From assembly GCA_001247695.2 (NCBI GenBank), contig LGRX02033451.1, forward strand, positions 53,761 through 117,760: a stretch of 64,000 bases of DNA, read 5' to 3'. A model generated the notes under the pieces. The model was not told the DNA's origin and made no database searches. It saw only the letters and a program-made list of their open reading frames with translations. Shown here piece after piece: positions 53,880 through 63,128 of this stretch. The position numbers were made by a program, and so were the translations under genes. Every line of letters begins with the position of its first letter. The stretch's first letter is position 1. This DNA is from Cymbomonas tetramitiformis (taxonomy: Eukaryota; Chlorophyta; Pyramimonadophyceae; Pyramimonadales; Pyramimonadaceae).

Positions 53880-54395
53880 AATATAGGCTGAAATTCAACC
53901 TATATATGAGCTGAAATTCAACCTATATATGAGGCTATATATGAGCTGAAATTCAGCCTATAAATTCAGCCTATATATGAGCTGAAATTCAGCCTATATA
54001 TGAGGCTATATATGAGCTGAAATTCAGCCTATATATGAGGCTATATATGAGCTGAAATTCAGCCTATATATGAGGCTATATATGAGCTGAAATTCAGCCT
54101 ATATATGAGCTGAAATTCAGCCTATATATGAGCTGAAATTCAGCCTATGTATGAGCTGAAATTCAGCCTATATATCACCTGAAATTCAGCCTATATATCA
54201 CCTGAAATTCAGCCTATACATGAGGCTATATATGAGCTGAAATTCAGCCTATATATGAGCTGAAATTCAGCCTATAAATGAGGTGAAATGCAGCCTATAT
54301 ATAAGGATATATATGAGCTGAAATTCAGTCTATATATGAGCTGAAAATTAGCCTATATATGAGCTGAAATTCAGGCTATATATGAGGCTATAGCA
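53880..54395. repeat. ~23-bp minisatellite in the transposon
   Basis: About 20 copies of TATATGAGCTGAAATTCAGCC, some with an extra TATATGAGGCTA. The core GCTGAAATTCAGC is itself palindromic. Confidence 0.88.
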
Positions 54396-54399
54396 GGCA

Positions 54400-54575
54400 T
54401 GCAATATACTCTTAGGAATGCTGAATATTGCAGACAGGATACTCTTAGGAATACTAGGAATATTGCAGGCAGGATACTCTTAGGAATACTGAATATTGCA
54501 GGAAGGAATATTGCATGCAGGATACTCTTAGGAATACTAGGAATATTGCAGGCGAGTTACGTACTCTTTGGAATA
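54400..54575. repeat. GGATACTCTTAGGAATACT repeats
   Basis: Four to five copies of a ~35-45-bp unit GATACTCTTAGGAATACT with GGAATATTGCAGGC. Confidence 0.75.
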
Positions 54576-54640
54576 CTGTATTAGTGTTCAGCGGGATAGA
54601 AAACGGGTATAGCTACTGTAAGTAGCTACTGTAAGTAAGT

Positions 54641-54895
54641 TCAAGCAGAGATGGATTTGAGCAGGCACCAAGTACCAGTCGGCACTTGGTCACCGTGACC
54701 ATAGCTCTTGGGAGTTAAGATGTGATCCCTGCGGTCTACATCTTCATATTTCACCTCAAAGTTGTATCCATGACGGTGGTTCGCATAATACTTTAGCACC
54801 CAGCCGTGGCACCACCCAACACCGCTCCACTTGAACATCACGTGCCATCCCACGACACTACAGTTGAACTGCTCGTCAGGCAGCGCATCCTTCAT
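54641..54895 (-). CDS. Small SH3/Tudor-like protein of the transposon
   Basis: 84 codons. The ATG at 54895 overlaps the stop of the upstream gene (ATGA), so the two may be coupled, or be one frame broken by a shift. The sequence VGWHVMFKWSGVGWCHGWVL, YYANHRHGYNFEVKYEDVDR and ILTPKSYG has the alternating strand pattern of Tudor/Agenet-like barrels, which bind modified histones. This assignment is by pattern only. Confidence 0.45.
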   Translation of the reverse strand: MKDALPDEQFNCSVVGWHVMFKWSGVGWCHGWVLKYYANHRHGYNFEVKYEDVDRRDHILTPKSYGHGDQVPTGTWCLLKSISA

Positions 54896-56184
54896 GAGGG
54901 TGTAACCTTCATGAACAAACCACTTCTGCTCCTCAGCTGCTTGCCACGAACACTGAGAAAACGAGGGCCCACCTTCCTGCCCCTAGCGCGCCTGGAGCGA
55001 ACTTCCTTCGCGATCTCTGCCTCCATAAGTGGATACCTAGCAAGAGATTCCTTACTTTTTGAGGTCACAGTTAAACTCTTCAGCTTACTATCAGCAGCAG
55101 CTTTAAAAATAACATCCCGCCATGGAACCTTGTCAGCGGTTCGCACTCCGTTTGCCCAATTCGACAGGTTCGCAATCGGAATGCCACAGTGCTTGGCTGC
55201 GTACACAAGTGGGGCCCCAACACCTGTAGCCAGGCACTCATCGTAAAAGTGAATGGCATTGGCCTTGTCGTCATTGTCGTAGCGCTTGCGCTTCAAGGCA
55301 CCACCCTGGCGAGGCGCAGGAAGTGGTTTTGAGGTCTCCAGTCCAAGTCCAGTCGACGCTTTGGGGCGTGCAGCCATTAGTGCCAGTGGAGACCGCTTCG
55401 AAATGTCTTGTATCGTGAAGGAAACTGAGCAAAACTCGGCGGTATTGTGAGAGAAACAACTTCGTTGAAGAATAACATCAATATTCACCGAAATGACATA
55501 GCTGTGCTCAAGGACCAAACTCACACTAGGATCCCCGCCGGTTGTAGAGGAGGAGTTCACTTTTAAGGAGGCAAATACATGGCGTCCGCAATCGGCAGCA
55601 AGAACCTCTGTCCGATGAGCAAGCATGGTGCGAGTAGCTGACTCGCTAGCATCCTGTCGCGTGGAACGAGCACACGCCTTCCTGTGGGCTACCAGAGCCG
55701 GCATGTGCTCAAAGCCCTTCATACACGAGTGACATGAATAGCGGGATGCACGGACTACTATCGGATTTTGCGCTACTTGCACCACCTCGTTCCCTTTAGT
55801 CTTCACAAAGCGCGTGAAACCGTGATCGAAGAGACGCGAGGTTTTCCGCTTTTTCGGATCTATTGCTACTTTCGTCGCTAAGGACTTCGCGAATGGAGAA
55901 GGGACTACCGATTCGGAAATAGTGGCACTTGATATTGACTCGCTCCCTATTGGGATATCCATAATTGCGGGAAGGTCCTCATCCGAGTCTTCAACCAACT
56001 CAACCGTGTCACTCTGCATTGATGCATTCTCGGTCTCACCGCTGGGACTCTCATTGAGTGGCGCTTTGGCCTTGATACGCGTGATGACTATCGACTTCAA
56101 GTCGTCGTAGTCTTCCTTACTAATCATCCCACTTTGCAAGTCAGCATGCAATTCTCGCAGTTCCTGGCGACTGCTCGGATCCAT
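54892..56184 (-). CDS. CENP-B-type HTH / zinc finger protein of the transposon
   Basis: 430-codon frame. Residues 1-110 are acidic and Ser-rich; 149-171 form a C2HC zinc finger (C151, C154, H167, C171); 298-347 (KRYDNDDKANAIHFYDE, YAAKHCGIPIANLSNWANG) match a pogo/CENP-B helix-turn-helix; 382-420 (YPLMEAEIAKEVRSRRARG) fit the second CENP-B-type DNA-binding domain. The frame stops where a DDE domain would begin. An internal Met at residue 270 (MAARPKASTG, 55377) may be the true transposase start, with the upstream part a separate exon or intron read-through. It probably binds the transposon ends (inference). Confidence 0.65.
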   Translation of the reverse strand: MDPSSRQELRELHADLQSGMISKEDYDDLKSIVITRIKAKAPLNESPSGETENASMQSDTVELVEDSDEDLPAIMDIPIGSESISSATISESVVPSPFAKSLATKVAIDPKKRKTSRLFDHGFTRFVKTKGNEVVQVAQNPIVVRASRYSCHSCMKGFEHMPALVAHRKACARSTRQDASESATRTMLAHRTEVLAADCGRHVFASLKVNSSSTTGGDPSVSLVLEHSYVISVNIDVILQRSCFSHNTAEFCSVSFTIQDISKRSPLALMAARPKASTGLGLETSKPLPAPRQGGALKRKRYDNDDKANAIHFYDECLATGVGAPLVYAAKHCGIPIANLSNWANGVRTADKVPWRDVIFKAAADSKLKSLTVTSKSKESLARYPLMEAEIAKEVRSRRARGRKVGPRFLSVRGKQLRSRSGLFMKVTPS

Positions 56185-56397
56185 GCTGAATTTAAGAGAA
56201 TGCGCTGGCTGACTGCGCTTTCCAGTCCCTAAAAAGAAATGGATTTAAGAGAAGAGGCTGGCTGACGCTCGAATCGCGTTTCCTATTCGTTAGTAATTTC
56301 GGTAAGAGGCTGACGCTGGCAGGGGGGGGGTCAGAAAAATACGAAAAAAGCTAGGCTGGCTCCAAATTCCTGTTTCCTTAAAGGTGAGGTATTACTG

Positions 56398-56629
56398 CAA
56401 TAGCTAGCAAGTACGAAGCAGACTACTGTGACGGATTATAATTTCTATTTTACTTATAACAATAAGACGAGCTTTTTTTTTGAAAAATCTCGCCCACTTC
56501 CTCTACGACTCCCCCCCCCCTACCGACTTGGACTCGAGTTTGGAAATGAAGTAGGGGCCGGGGGGAGGACTACCAGCTTGTATCTGCAGCTTGTATTATA
56601 ATAGAGGGGTTTTTTTTGAAAAATCTTGC
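56398..56629. other. No gene
   Basis: Contains C-rich and T-rich homopolymer runs (56481-56520, 56600s); nothing else recognised. Confidence 0.5.
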
Positions 56630-56720
56630 CCTGACAATCGTATACGATTGTCACACGTGAGTTTGGGTGTCGGACCTAGTGCACCTGCTTGACAATCGTA
56701 TACGATTGTCACACGTGAGT
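56630..56720. repeat. Two inverted-orientation satellite units
   Basis: Two copies of the ATCGTATACGAT palindrome unit with spacer CACACGTGAG and GTGTCGGACCTAGTGC. The spacer is the reverse complement of the second spacer type in the 52845-53030 block, on the other side of the transposon. Confidence 0.85.
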
Positions 56721-56871
56721 CTGGGTGTCAGGTGTGCTTCACATAGACATATCGGGGCGTCCAAGGTTCAGAGTTTTAGGATATATGTTGGAGGAGTCGT
56801 AACCGGAGGTCATTTGCACACACCTGCGTTCGTCACATAGAACCACAACCCGCACCTTAGACTACCTCACC

Positions 56872-56912
56872 AGTAAAAGAAAAAGAAAAAGAGACACCCT
56901 TGGACAGGGTGT
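56872..56912 (-). other. 3' end of the LINE: stem-loop and short repeats
   Basis: In element sense ACACCCTGTCCAAGGGTGT (a hairpin) is followed by TCTTTTTCTTTTTCTTTTAC. Stem-loop plus short tail repeats is the usual form of LINE 3' ends recognised by their RT. Confidence 0.55.
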
Positions 56913-56952
56913 GGGGCTTTGTGAGTCCCCTTGACTCCTTCTTCTTTGTCCC
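56913..56952 (-). other. LINE 3' UTR
   Basis: Short untranslated stretch between the stop codon at 56953 and the terminal stem-loop. Confidence 0.5.
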
Positions 56953-59900
56953 TTAGTCTGGTTCCTTGTCTACTTTAGTTCTGTATAGTCTGTTTAGGCT
57001 TACTGCAAATCCTGTCGCTAGGTCATGTATTTTCCTGAGTAGGTGTAGGGCTTCCTGTCTGTCGAATCCTAAATGTTTGGTCAGTATTTTCTCCGTGTGT
57101 TCGTATATTGTTCCCGTATTGCCGAATACCATTACGTGTAGCGTTACCTTGTAGCCATATAGTTCTAGTAGTTTTACTAGCGGTGTGTATTTTGTGTACT
57201 TCGTTTTTAGTGCTTCCTCCCAACTCATTTCGTCTGTGTATGTTACCTCTATCAGGTGTATGTGGCCCGCTTCCGTCATTGCCTTTTGGTGTGTGTACCC
57301 AGGCTGCTCATTCCCCTTTTCAGTTCCCTCTAGCATTACTATGTCCACGTAGTGTGGTATGGTGTCCTTTCCGTGTGCTGGTGCCGGTGTGTTTCGTCCG
57401 TCCAGTCTGCATTGCCCCCTTGTGAGGAGGAAGTCTTCTATTGGTCTCCCGTTGTTCATTCCTTCCCCTTTTTTCCCCGCATGGGTTCTTATTACACATC
57501 CTCCTTTCCTGCCTTTGCTAATTGCTTTCGCTATCATTTTGGTGGTCTCATCCGACCTGCTTATTATCATGTTCTTTATCTCCCTCTCTGTGCATCCTCC
57601 CAGCACATGGGCTGTGCGTATGAATCCTCCCGCGTTTACTTGTCTGGGCATCCCGCAGCATTTGCATTTTTGCGACCTTCTCCCTCCTTGCTGCTTCTTG
57701 TATGGTCCTGCTGGTAGTTTGTTCGCCCGGCATCTTAGCAGGACTGTCACGTCTTTCTCGTTTAGGTATTCCGTTCCCTTTTTCCAGTATCCATTAGAGA
57801 GCTTGTGCATGGCTTTATCACCTTTGAGGTGCTGCATGTATTTTTCTGGCTTTTCTTGTGTTGCTGTCAGTATTTTTTCCCTCGAGGACTTTCTCCATTC
57901 CTTCACTTGGTGTACTTCCTTTTGCGCTGCTTCCTGGTCCTGTACCATTTCCTGGAGTGCTCTCCATTCTTCCTGTGCTTCCTCCTGTTGTTGGGCCATT
58001 TCTCTGAGCTCGGCTGCGGTGTCCTGCTGTGTTGTCGTGTCCACATTCTGTGTTTCCGGTAGCTTCAGTTTCTGGGTTGACCCTTGTGCGGTTTCTCCTT
58101 GGGCTTCCCTCGGCCCTTCAGCTTCCCGTAGGGCTGGTTGGTCGGGTTTTGCCTGGCTTTGGGTTCTTCTTCGTTTTTGTCTTTCTCCCTGTTCTAGTGC
58201 CTCCTCTTTCCGTATTGTTCTTGTCTTCCATCCCTGTTCCTTATTCATTTCTACTCCCCGTGTGCTCTCTCGCCCTTGCCCCCTCTTTTGTTTAGCTTGT
58301 TGTGCTGTTTGTACTTGCTGCTCCTGTATTAATGCCTCCTCCTCTAATCGTTCCATCCTCTGGAGTTCCAATTCCTCTTCCTGTTCCTGTTGCCATTCTG
58401 GTTCATCGGGCCAGGTGTCTGCCCAGGCTGTTCCTATTTCAGTAGGCTCCCGGTTTCTTTGTGCGTATTCTGCCTCCTTCCTCTCAATGCGTTGTCTTTT
58501 GGTCTCCCATTCTTCTGGCCCGGTTTCTAGTTTCCTTTTTAGTCTTTGTATTATGTTCGTTTTTCCCGTCATTTTTGCCTCCCTCACCTTTTTTGTTACA
58601 TGGTTGAGTATTGCTTGGTGTCCTTCCAGTTGTCTACCCGTGGCCTCGCATATTGCTAGTAGCATCACTGTATCCGTGTTGTCGTGGTTGAGGCCGTATT
58701 CCCCTTCTTCACAGGCCCTTTTTGCCACCTCGTCCGCCATTTCATTCCCATGTATTCCCACATGCGCTTTAACCTTGTATAGGGCCACTTTTGTTCCCTC
58801 CTTATTTAGCTTTTGTATTTGTTTCATTATTTTCCACAGCAGGTCCCTGTGTACGTGCCTTTCAAGCGTGTGCGGCCTTCTTTTCATGTTTTGTATCTGG
58901 TAGAGGGAGGTCAGACTATCCGTGCATATGCTGACTTTCTCTTCTCCCGAGTTTGAGTCTAGTGTCAGTGCCATATATATGGCAGTGAGCTCCGCCCTGT
59001 TAACAGTTTGGCAGCGTCCGGCCCATCTTTGCATGTGGTTCATTGCCCGTTCCCCTCTTGGGTCCCAGACACCTGCCGCCGTTACTTCCTCGACTTCCCC
59101 GTTTTCCTTTTTGACTTTTCTTTGGCTTCCATCTGTGTAAATCATATTGTTTCTGTTATGCCTCCTTTGGGGCTCTGGGTATCCTTTCCCTTGGTTGTCC
59201 CACTTGCTTTCTGGTGGTGGTTCTGCTTTCTCCTTTTCACCCCTTTCCCACTGCAGCCATTGGTCTCCGTTTATGTGCTCGTCCGTTGTGTCTGGGCCCG
59301 TAAATTGTAATGCCCACCTTCTTAGGGCGTCTCTGTTTATTTCCTCCCTACTCCACGTGGTGTTAGCTCTTAGTACGTCCATAGTCGTTGGCCTCGGCCC
59401 TCTATCCCCTCCTCTGTGCTCCCCTTCTTTTTCCCTGTCTTCCATCCACCGGTCAATTATCTTCTCTGTGTGGTTCTCCAGGTGGCTGCCTGGTAGTGCT
59501 TGCATGACCGGTAGTTCATGGTTCATCCATGGCGCGGAGTCTATGACGCAATCCTTCTCCCATTCTGTAATTGACCTAGGTCGCCTGTCTGCATCCTTGA
59601 GGGTGAGAGGCCTGTGTATGTAGCATGCTCTGCCTATCGTCCTGACTTTGCTTTGCGGGCACTTGAGAAGGGCCTTGCTGAATATGTCGTGGGTTTTGAG
59701 TGCATCCGGGCAGTATTTTCTCCATCCTGCTGCATTCGCTACTACCAGTATTCTCATGTTCCAGTTGCATTGTTTGGGTTTCTGTAGGTTGCCTTGCATC
59801 CAGTGGTCGGGTGGTAAGAAGGTGAACTGCCCTTCCTTTATCTCCAGTAACTCGTGTACCCTGTATCCCATGTGCTTATTCAGCAGTTTTCTATACGGGC

Positions 59901-62652
59901 TTTTGGCGTATGTGGGGTATATTCCTACCCCCAGAACGGGTTCGGCCGTTTTTGTGGAGTTAATTGCCTTTTTCAGTGCCTTGTAGAGGTCCCCTGCTGT
60001 GTACTCTGGGTTGAATTGGTATGACCCCAGTTTTTCCCATTGCTCTTCCCATGCCGAGCCTACAGCCCCAAATACCGAGTCTCGTGGGTATTGCGAGTAG
60101 TACGTTCTGGTGTCTCTGTGTACATTAAGTGGGGAGGCGAATACCTCTGTTTGGACTCCCATGGCTGTGTGTACCGCCTCCATCATTTCCGGAGGGAAGG
60201 TCCAGTGGTTTTGGAGGTTCCTTTTTCTGTGTTTCATCTCCGCTTTGCTGGAGTACCTTATCAGCAGTTGTGCTATTTCCTCCTCAAAAGTGTTTACATG
60301 TATTTTGTGTTCTACACTTAGTTTCAGCCTTTTGGCCAGTTGTTTCTCTGTTGGCCTTTGTGCCGTGCTGTCCCCCACCGCCTCGGCATATCTGTCGTAC
60401 AATTCTCTAGCTTTTACCGTGCTCAGCGTGCCTATAAGGCTTCCCTCCGGCTCATAGCAGTAGGTGGTGTCACCTTCCGTGCGCAGTTGTCTGTCCTTCA
60501 CCCCTGGAATGTGCCTAATGTCCTGGTCCGGGTTCGTTTCCCTTGTGCATATTTCCAGGTGCGTTACTTCTTTCCAGTACCTCTGTTCGCCGTTTGGTTG
60601 TCCTGCCAGTATCTCTGCAGCGGGCTCGCGTTTGGTCCTTTTGTCTCTCTTGTCGTTCTTCCATTCCTCCACTAGGTTTTTCCATCCTTGGTCCGAGGAG
60701 AGGTTGTGTTTGAGCAGGTGTGTTCTTACTGTTTCTTCTGTGCTCCACGTCGTCTGTTCGTTTCCTTCTCCATCGGTCCACCGTATTTCGTACTGCGTTA
60801 CTTTCGAGGTCGAGTCTGTGTAGTTTTGCAGGTACTGTCTCGTTGCCAGTATCCCGGCGGGCGTGTAGTTTCCCTCTTGCCCTAGCATTTCCATTCGGTC
60901 TTCCTGTGTCGACCACTGGCCTCTGTCCTGTTGTCCTGACTTCCTCTTTACTCTCCCCCGCGGGTGTCTGGTTGTCATCACGTCGTCTTCCTCCTTTTCT
61001 TGGTCGGTTTCTATGCCCAGAAGTTCCTTCTCTTGTTCCGTCCACTCTACCTCTGACTGTTCGAAATGCTTCGTTTGGTTGGCTAGCGGGTACATAGACA
61101 CTAGTTGCAGTATGTCCTTCAGACTGTTTCCAGCCTCATGTAGCGCCTTTATTTGTGCCGGCCAGTTGCTTATGTTTTCCATGCTTACCGTACTTTTGGT
61201 GTACCTCTCTAGCTCTCCTGTTTTCCGTTCTTGTATATATTCAGGTTTCAGCCTTCTGTTCCACACATGGTCCCAGTGGTCCCCTGGTTTCTTAATGTCG
61301 TTGGGTTGTGCTTCGCAAATGTATGGGTATAGGTGCAGCATTCCCTGTGCTATCTTTGTTGCCGTTTTGGTGTCGTGTTTCCTTCCACCTGTTGCTTTCA
61401 GTGTTTCTATTGGTATGGCACTTTTCCCGTCTGCCGTGGTTAAGTTCTTGAGGTCCGGGTAGTTTCTGAATAGTGTGAGTAGTTTGGTAAAGTTTATTTG
61501 CTTGGTGGCTTGCTGAGTTTTCGTTTCCTGTATTACATTTACTGTTCCCATTTTTTCAAAGCCTGTCGTCGCAGGCTGCGACTGTGGGTCTCTGTATTCT
61601 GTATCCATTATCCTTTGGTGCTTGGTCGTTCTGGTTGTGCCCTCCATTTCCGCGTTTGTGTATACCCTTTTAGCTTTTCCCAGCTGCCTCATTATAGGTA
61701 GTGTTTCTTTGCCCAGTTCCTGCATGTGGGTTCCCACTCCTTTCACGCGTATTCCATATTCATTCAGAGCATTCATCTTCCTCAGAGTGTTCGTTTGTGT
61801 CTGCAGTCCCATTTTTAGTTTGCTCCTTGTGCTGCTGTGTCCCCTTTCTTCGAAGTGTTTTTCCAGTAGTCCGGCTGTGGACCTGCTAACTTGTGACATT
61901 CTTTGTCTGGTTTGAAGGTTTCTCTCCCTTTTGCCGTATCCCATCTGGGCCCCTTTGTCTTCCTCACTCTGAACGGCGCCTGCCAGTCCCGTGTACACTT
62001 CCTGTGCATATATTGCCTGTAGGGACTGGAGCCCCAGTCCGTATTCCTCTTTTTCCTCCGTGTTTAGTTCATTGGGCGTACCATTCGCGGGAAGTCCATA
62101 TATTCTTTTCATCGCGGCTCCCAGCTGATTTTCGGCCTGTTGTATTTCACCCTGTGTGTATATCCCGAGGTGGAGTCCGTATTTGAATTTCCCCAATATG
62201 GCCGACTTCAGGGAGTACTCTTTTTGTCTTTGTGTGAGGGGGGTTGCCAGTAGTGCGTCTATTCTTCTTTTGAGTTCCCGTAGTGACTTTCTTTTCTCCT
62301 CTTTCCATGTCCCCAGCATATTGAGTAGGACCCCCAGGTACTTGTAGGTATCCCCGGCTTTTAGGACTTTTAGCGTTCGACTTCCGCATTTCACCCCTTG
62401 GTGCCTACTTTCTTTCACGTTTTTGTTGCCATGTTCTACCCCTGTTATCTTTGTTTTGTCCTCGTTTATTCTGAGTCCACTCCAGTCTCCAAATGCCGAG
62501 AGTTTCCTTAGCTGTTGCTCCATGCCTGTCATTAGTTTGGTTAGTATAATTAGGTCGTCCACAAACGCTCCGGAGGAGGTTCTCAGTTCCCCTCTGAGCT
62601 CCCTGTCAGTTGCATACCTGTGCTGGTATCCATGGTCCCCACCTCTAGCCAT
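56953..62652 (-). CDS. LINE polyprotein, RT motif C to endonuclease
   Basis: 1899-codon uninterrupted frame. Residues 29-60: RT motif C (AFVDDLIILTK) and thumb start (GLRINEDKTKITG). About 610-650: chromodomain-like (YEIRWTDGEGNEQTTWSTEE). About 800-985: resembles the PCIF1 cap-adenosine methyltransferase domain (EVFASPLNVHRD, FGAVGSAWEE, SYQFNPEYTAGDLYKALK, PDHWMQGN), with NPEY where PCIF1 has NPPF. About 1165-1310: RNase H with D (IYTDGS), E (NRAELTAIYMAL), D (CTDSLTSL) and KAHVGIHGNEMADEVAKRA. About 1400-1600: Glu/Gln-rich coiled region. About 1658-1690: zinc knuckle (KCKCCG...HVLGGC). About 1765-1860: RLE-like (YVDIVMLEG, IHLIEVTY, KYTKYTPLVKLL, VMVFGNTG). It nicks target DNA, copies its RNA and degrades the hybrid strand (family knowledge); the methyltransferase role is unknown. 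Confidence 0.8.
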   Translation of the reverse strand: MARGGDHGYQHRYATDRELRGELRTSSGAFVDDLIILTKLMTGMEQQLRKLSAFGDWSGLRINEDKTKITGVEHGNKNVKESRHQGVKCGSRTLKVLKAGDTYKYLGVLLNMLGTWKEEKRKSLRELKRRIDALLATPLTQRQKEYSLKSAILGKFKYGLHLGIYTQGEIQQAENQLGAAMKRIYGLPANGTPNELNTEEKEEYGLGLQSLQAIYAQEVYTGLAGAVQSEEDKGAQMGYGKRERNLQTRQRMSQVSRSTAGLLEKHFEERGHSSTRSKLKMGLQTQTNTLRKMNALNEYGIRVKGVGTHMQELGKETLPIMRQLGKAKRVYTNAEMEGTTRTTKHQRIMDTEYRDPQSQPATTGFEKMGTVNVIQETKTQQATKQINFTKLLTLFRNYPDLKNLTTADGKSAIPIETLKATGGRKHDTKTATKIAQGMLHLYPYICEAQPNDIKKPGDHWDHVWNRRLKPEYIQERKTGELERYTKSTVSMENISNWPAQIKALHEAGNSLKDILQLVSMYPLANQTKHFEQSEVEWTEQEKELLGIETDQEKEEDDVMTTRHPRGRVKRKSGQQDRGQWSTQEDRMEMLGQEGNYTPAGILATRQYLQNYTDSTSKVTQYEIRWTDGEGNEQTTWSTEETVRTHLLKHNLSSDQGWKNLVEEWKNDKRDKRTKREPAAEILAGQPNGEQRYWKEVTHLEICTRETNPDQDIRHIPGVKDRQLRTEGDTTYCYEPEGSLIGTLSTVKARELYDRYAEAVGDSTAQRPTEKQLAKRLKLSVEHKIHVNTFEEEIAQLLIRYSSKAEMKHRKRNLQNHWTFPPEMMEAVHTAMGVQTEVFASPLNVHRDTRTYYSQYPRDSVFGAVGSAWEEQWEKLGSYQFNPEYTAGDLYKALKKAINSTKTAEPVLGVGIYPTYAKSPYRKLLNKHMGYRVHELLEIKEGQFTFLPPDHWMQGNLQKPKQCNWNMRILVVANAAGWRKYCPDALKTHDIFSKALLKCPQSKVRTIGRACYIHRPLTLKDADRRPRSITEWEKDCVIDSAPWMNHELPVMQALPGSHLENHTEKIIDRWMEDREKEGEHRGGDRGPRPTTMDVLRANTTWSREEINRDALRRWALQFTGPDTTDEHINGDQWLQWERGEKEKAEPPPESKWDNQGKGYPEPQRRHNRNNMIYTDGSQRKVKKENGEVEEVTAAGVWDPRGERAMNHMQRWAGRCQTVNRAELTAIYMALTLDSNSGEEKVSICTDSLTSLYQIQNMKRRPHTLERHVHRDLLWKIMKQIQKLNKEGTKVALYKVKAHVGIHGNEMADEVAKRACEEGEYGLNHDNTDTVMLLAICEATGRQLEGHQAILNHVTKKVREAKMTGKTNIIQRLKRKLETGPEEWETKRQRIERKEAEYAQRNREPTEIGTAWADTWPDEPEWQQEQEEELELQRMERLEEEALIQEQQVQTAQQAKQKRGQGRESTRGVEMNKEQGWKTRTIRKEEALEQGERQKRRRTQSQAKPDQPALREAEGPREAQGETAQGSTQKLKLPETQNVDTTTQQDTAAELREMAQQQEEAQEEWRALQEMVQDQEAAQKEVHQVKEWRKSSREKILTATQEKPEKYMQHLKGDKAMHKLSNGYWKKGTEYLNEKDVTVLLRCRANKLPAGPYKKQQGGRRSQKCKCCGMPRQVNAGGFIRTAHVLGGCTEREIKNMIISRSDETTKMIAKAISKGRKGGCVIRTHAGKKGEGMNNGRPIEDFLLTRGQCRLDGRNTPAPAHGKDTIPHYVDIVMLEGTEKGNEQPGYTHQKAMTEAGHIHLIEVTYTDEMSWEEALKTKYTKYTPLVKLLELYGYKVTLHVMVFGNTGTIYEHTEKILTKHLGFDRQEALHLLRKIHDLATGFAVSLNRLYRTKVDKEPD

Positions 62653-63128
62653 CTAAGGAGAGGTTCCAGGTATAGTATGAACAGTAGCGGGCTCATGCTG
62701 TCGCCTTGCAGAATCCCCCTTCTTATTGGCACCTCTTCCGAGACCTGGTCCCCTACTTTTGCTCTCATTTGCATGGAGTCCTCCTCGTCTTCGCCCAGTA
62801 TGTCCCTGACAGCTTCGGTAAGTTGTGGTGGCACCCCTAGGTGTTTTAGCGTCGTAATGAGTCTTTCGTGGTCAACCGAGCCATACGCATTTTCGAAATC
62901 CACGTAGGTTGCATGTAGGCTTCGTTTGGAGAGGTTGGCGTCTTCAATGGCATTGGTTACCCTGGTGAGTTGCTTCATTGTGTTGTGGCTTTCCCTTGAG
63001 CCCTCTTGTGCTTCCGAGAGCATGCCGTTTATCTCACAGAAGTCAGCTAGCATTTTTGTGAGTACTGTAGTGTATAATTTGAACAGGCAGTCCAGTAGTG
63101 CTATAGGTCGGTAGTTTTTTTGTTTTGT
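62583..63128 (-). pseudogene. LINE RT fingers/palm segment, frameshifted
   Basis: Carries the RT motifs before motif C: KNYRPIALLDCLFKLY, HATYVDFENAYGSVDHERL (motif A with both Asp positions) and RRGILQGDSMSPLLFILYLE (motif B). The frame is shifted relative to the upstream part at an A6 run near 63165 and relative to the downstream part near 62640. Without the shifts it would be a complete RT palm. Confidence 0.85.

Larger units (their letters stand above)
53406..56397 (-). mobile_element. pogo-like DNA transposon
   Basis: Inverted terminal repeats CAGTAATACCTCAC-TTTAAGGAAA at 53406-53430 and, reversed, at 56373-56397; CAGT-type ends resemble pogo/Tigger transposons of the Tc1/mariner group. 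The left flank has TA as expected; the right flank reads CA, so the TA duplication is imperfect. The ITR-proximal sequence GAAAAATACGAAAAAAGCT-type occurs near both ends. Two minus-strand genes inside, but no DDE/D catalytic domain was seen. Confidence 0.75.

Noticed and set aside
57359..58903. 514-codon plus-strand frame rich in Cys, Ser, Phe and Leu
   Set aside because: Antisense of the LINE polyprotein; hydrophobic look comes from complementing Glu/Lys/Gln codons.
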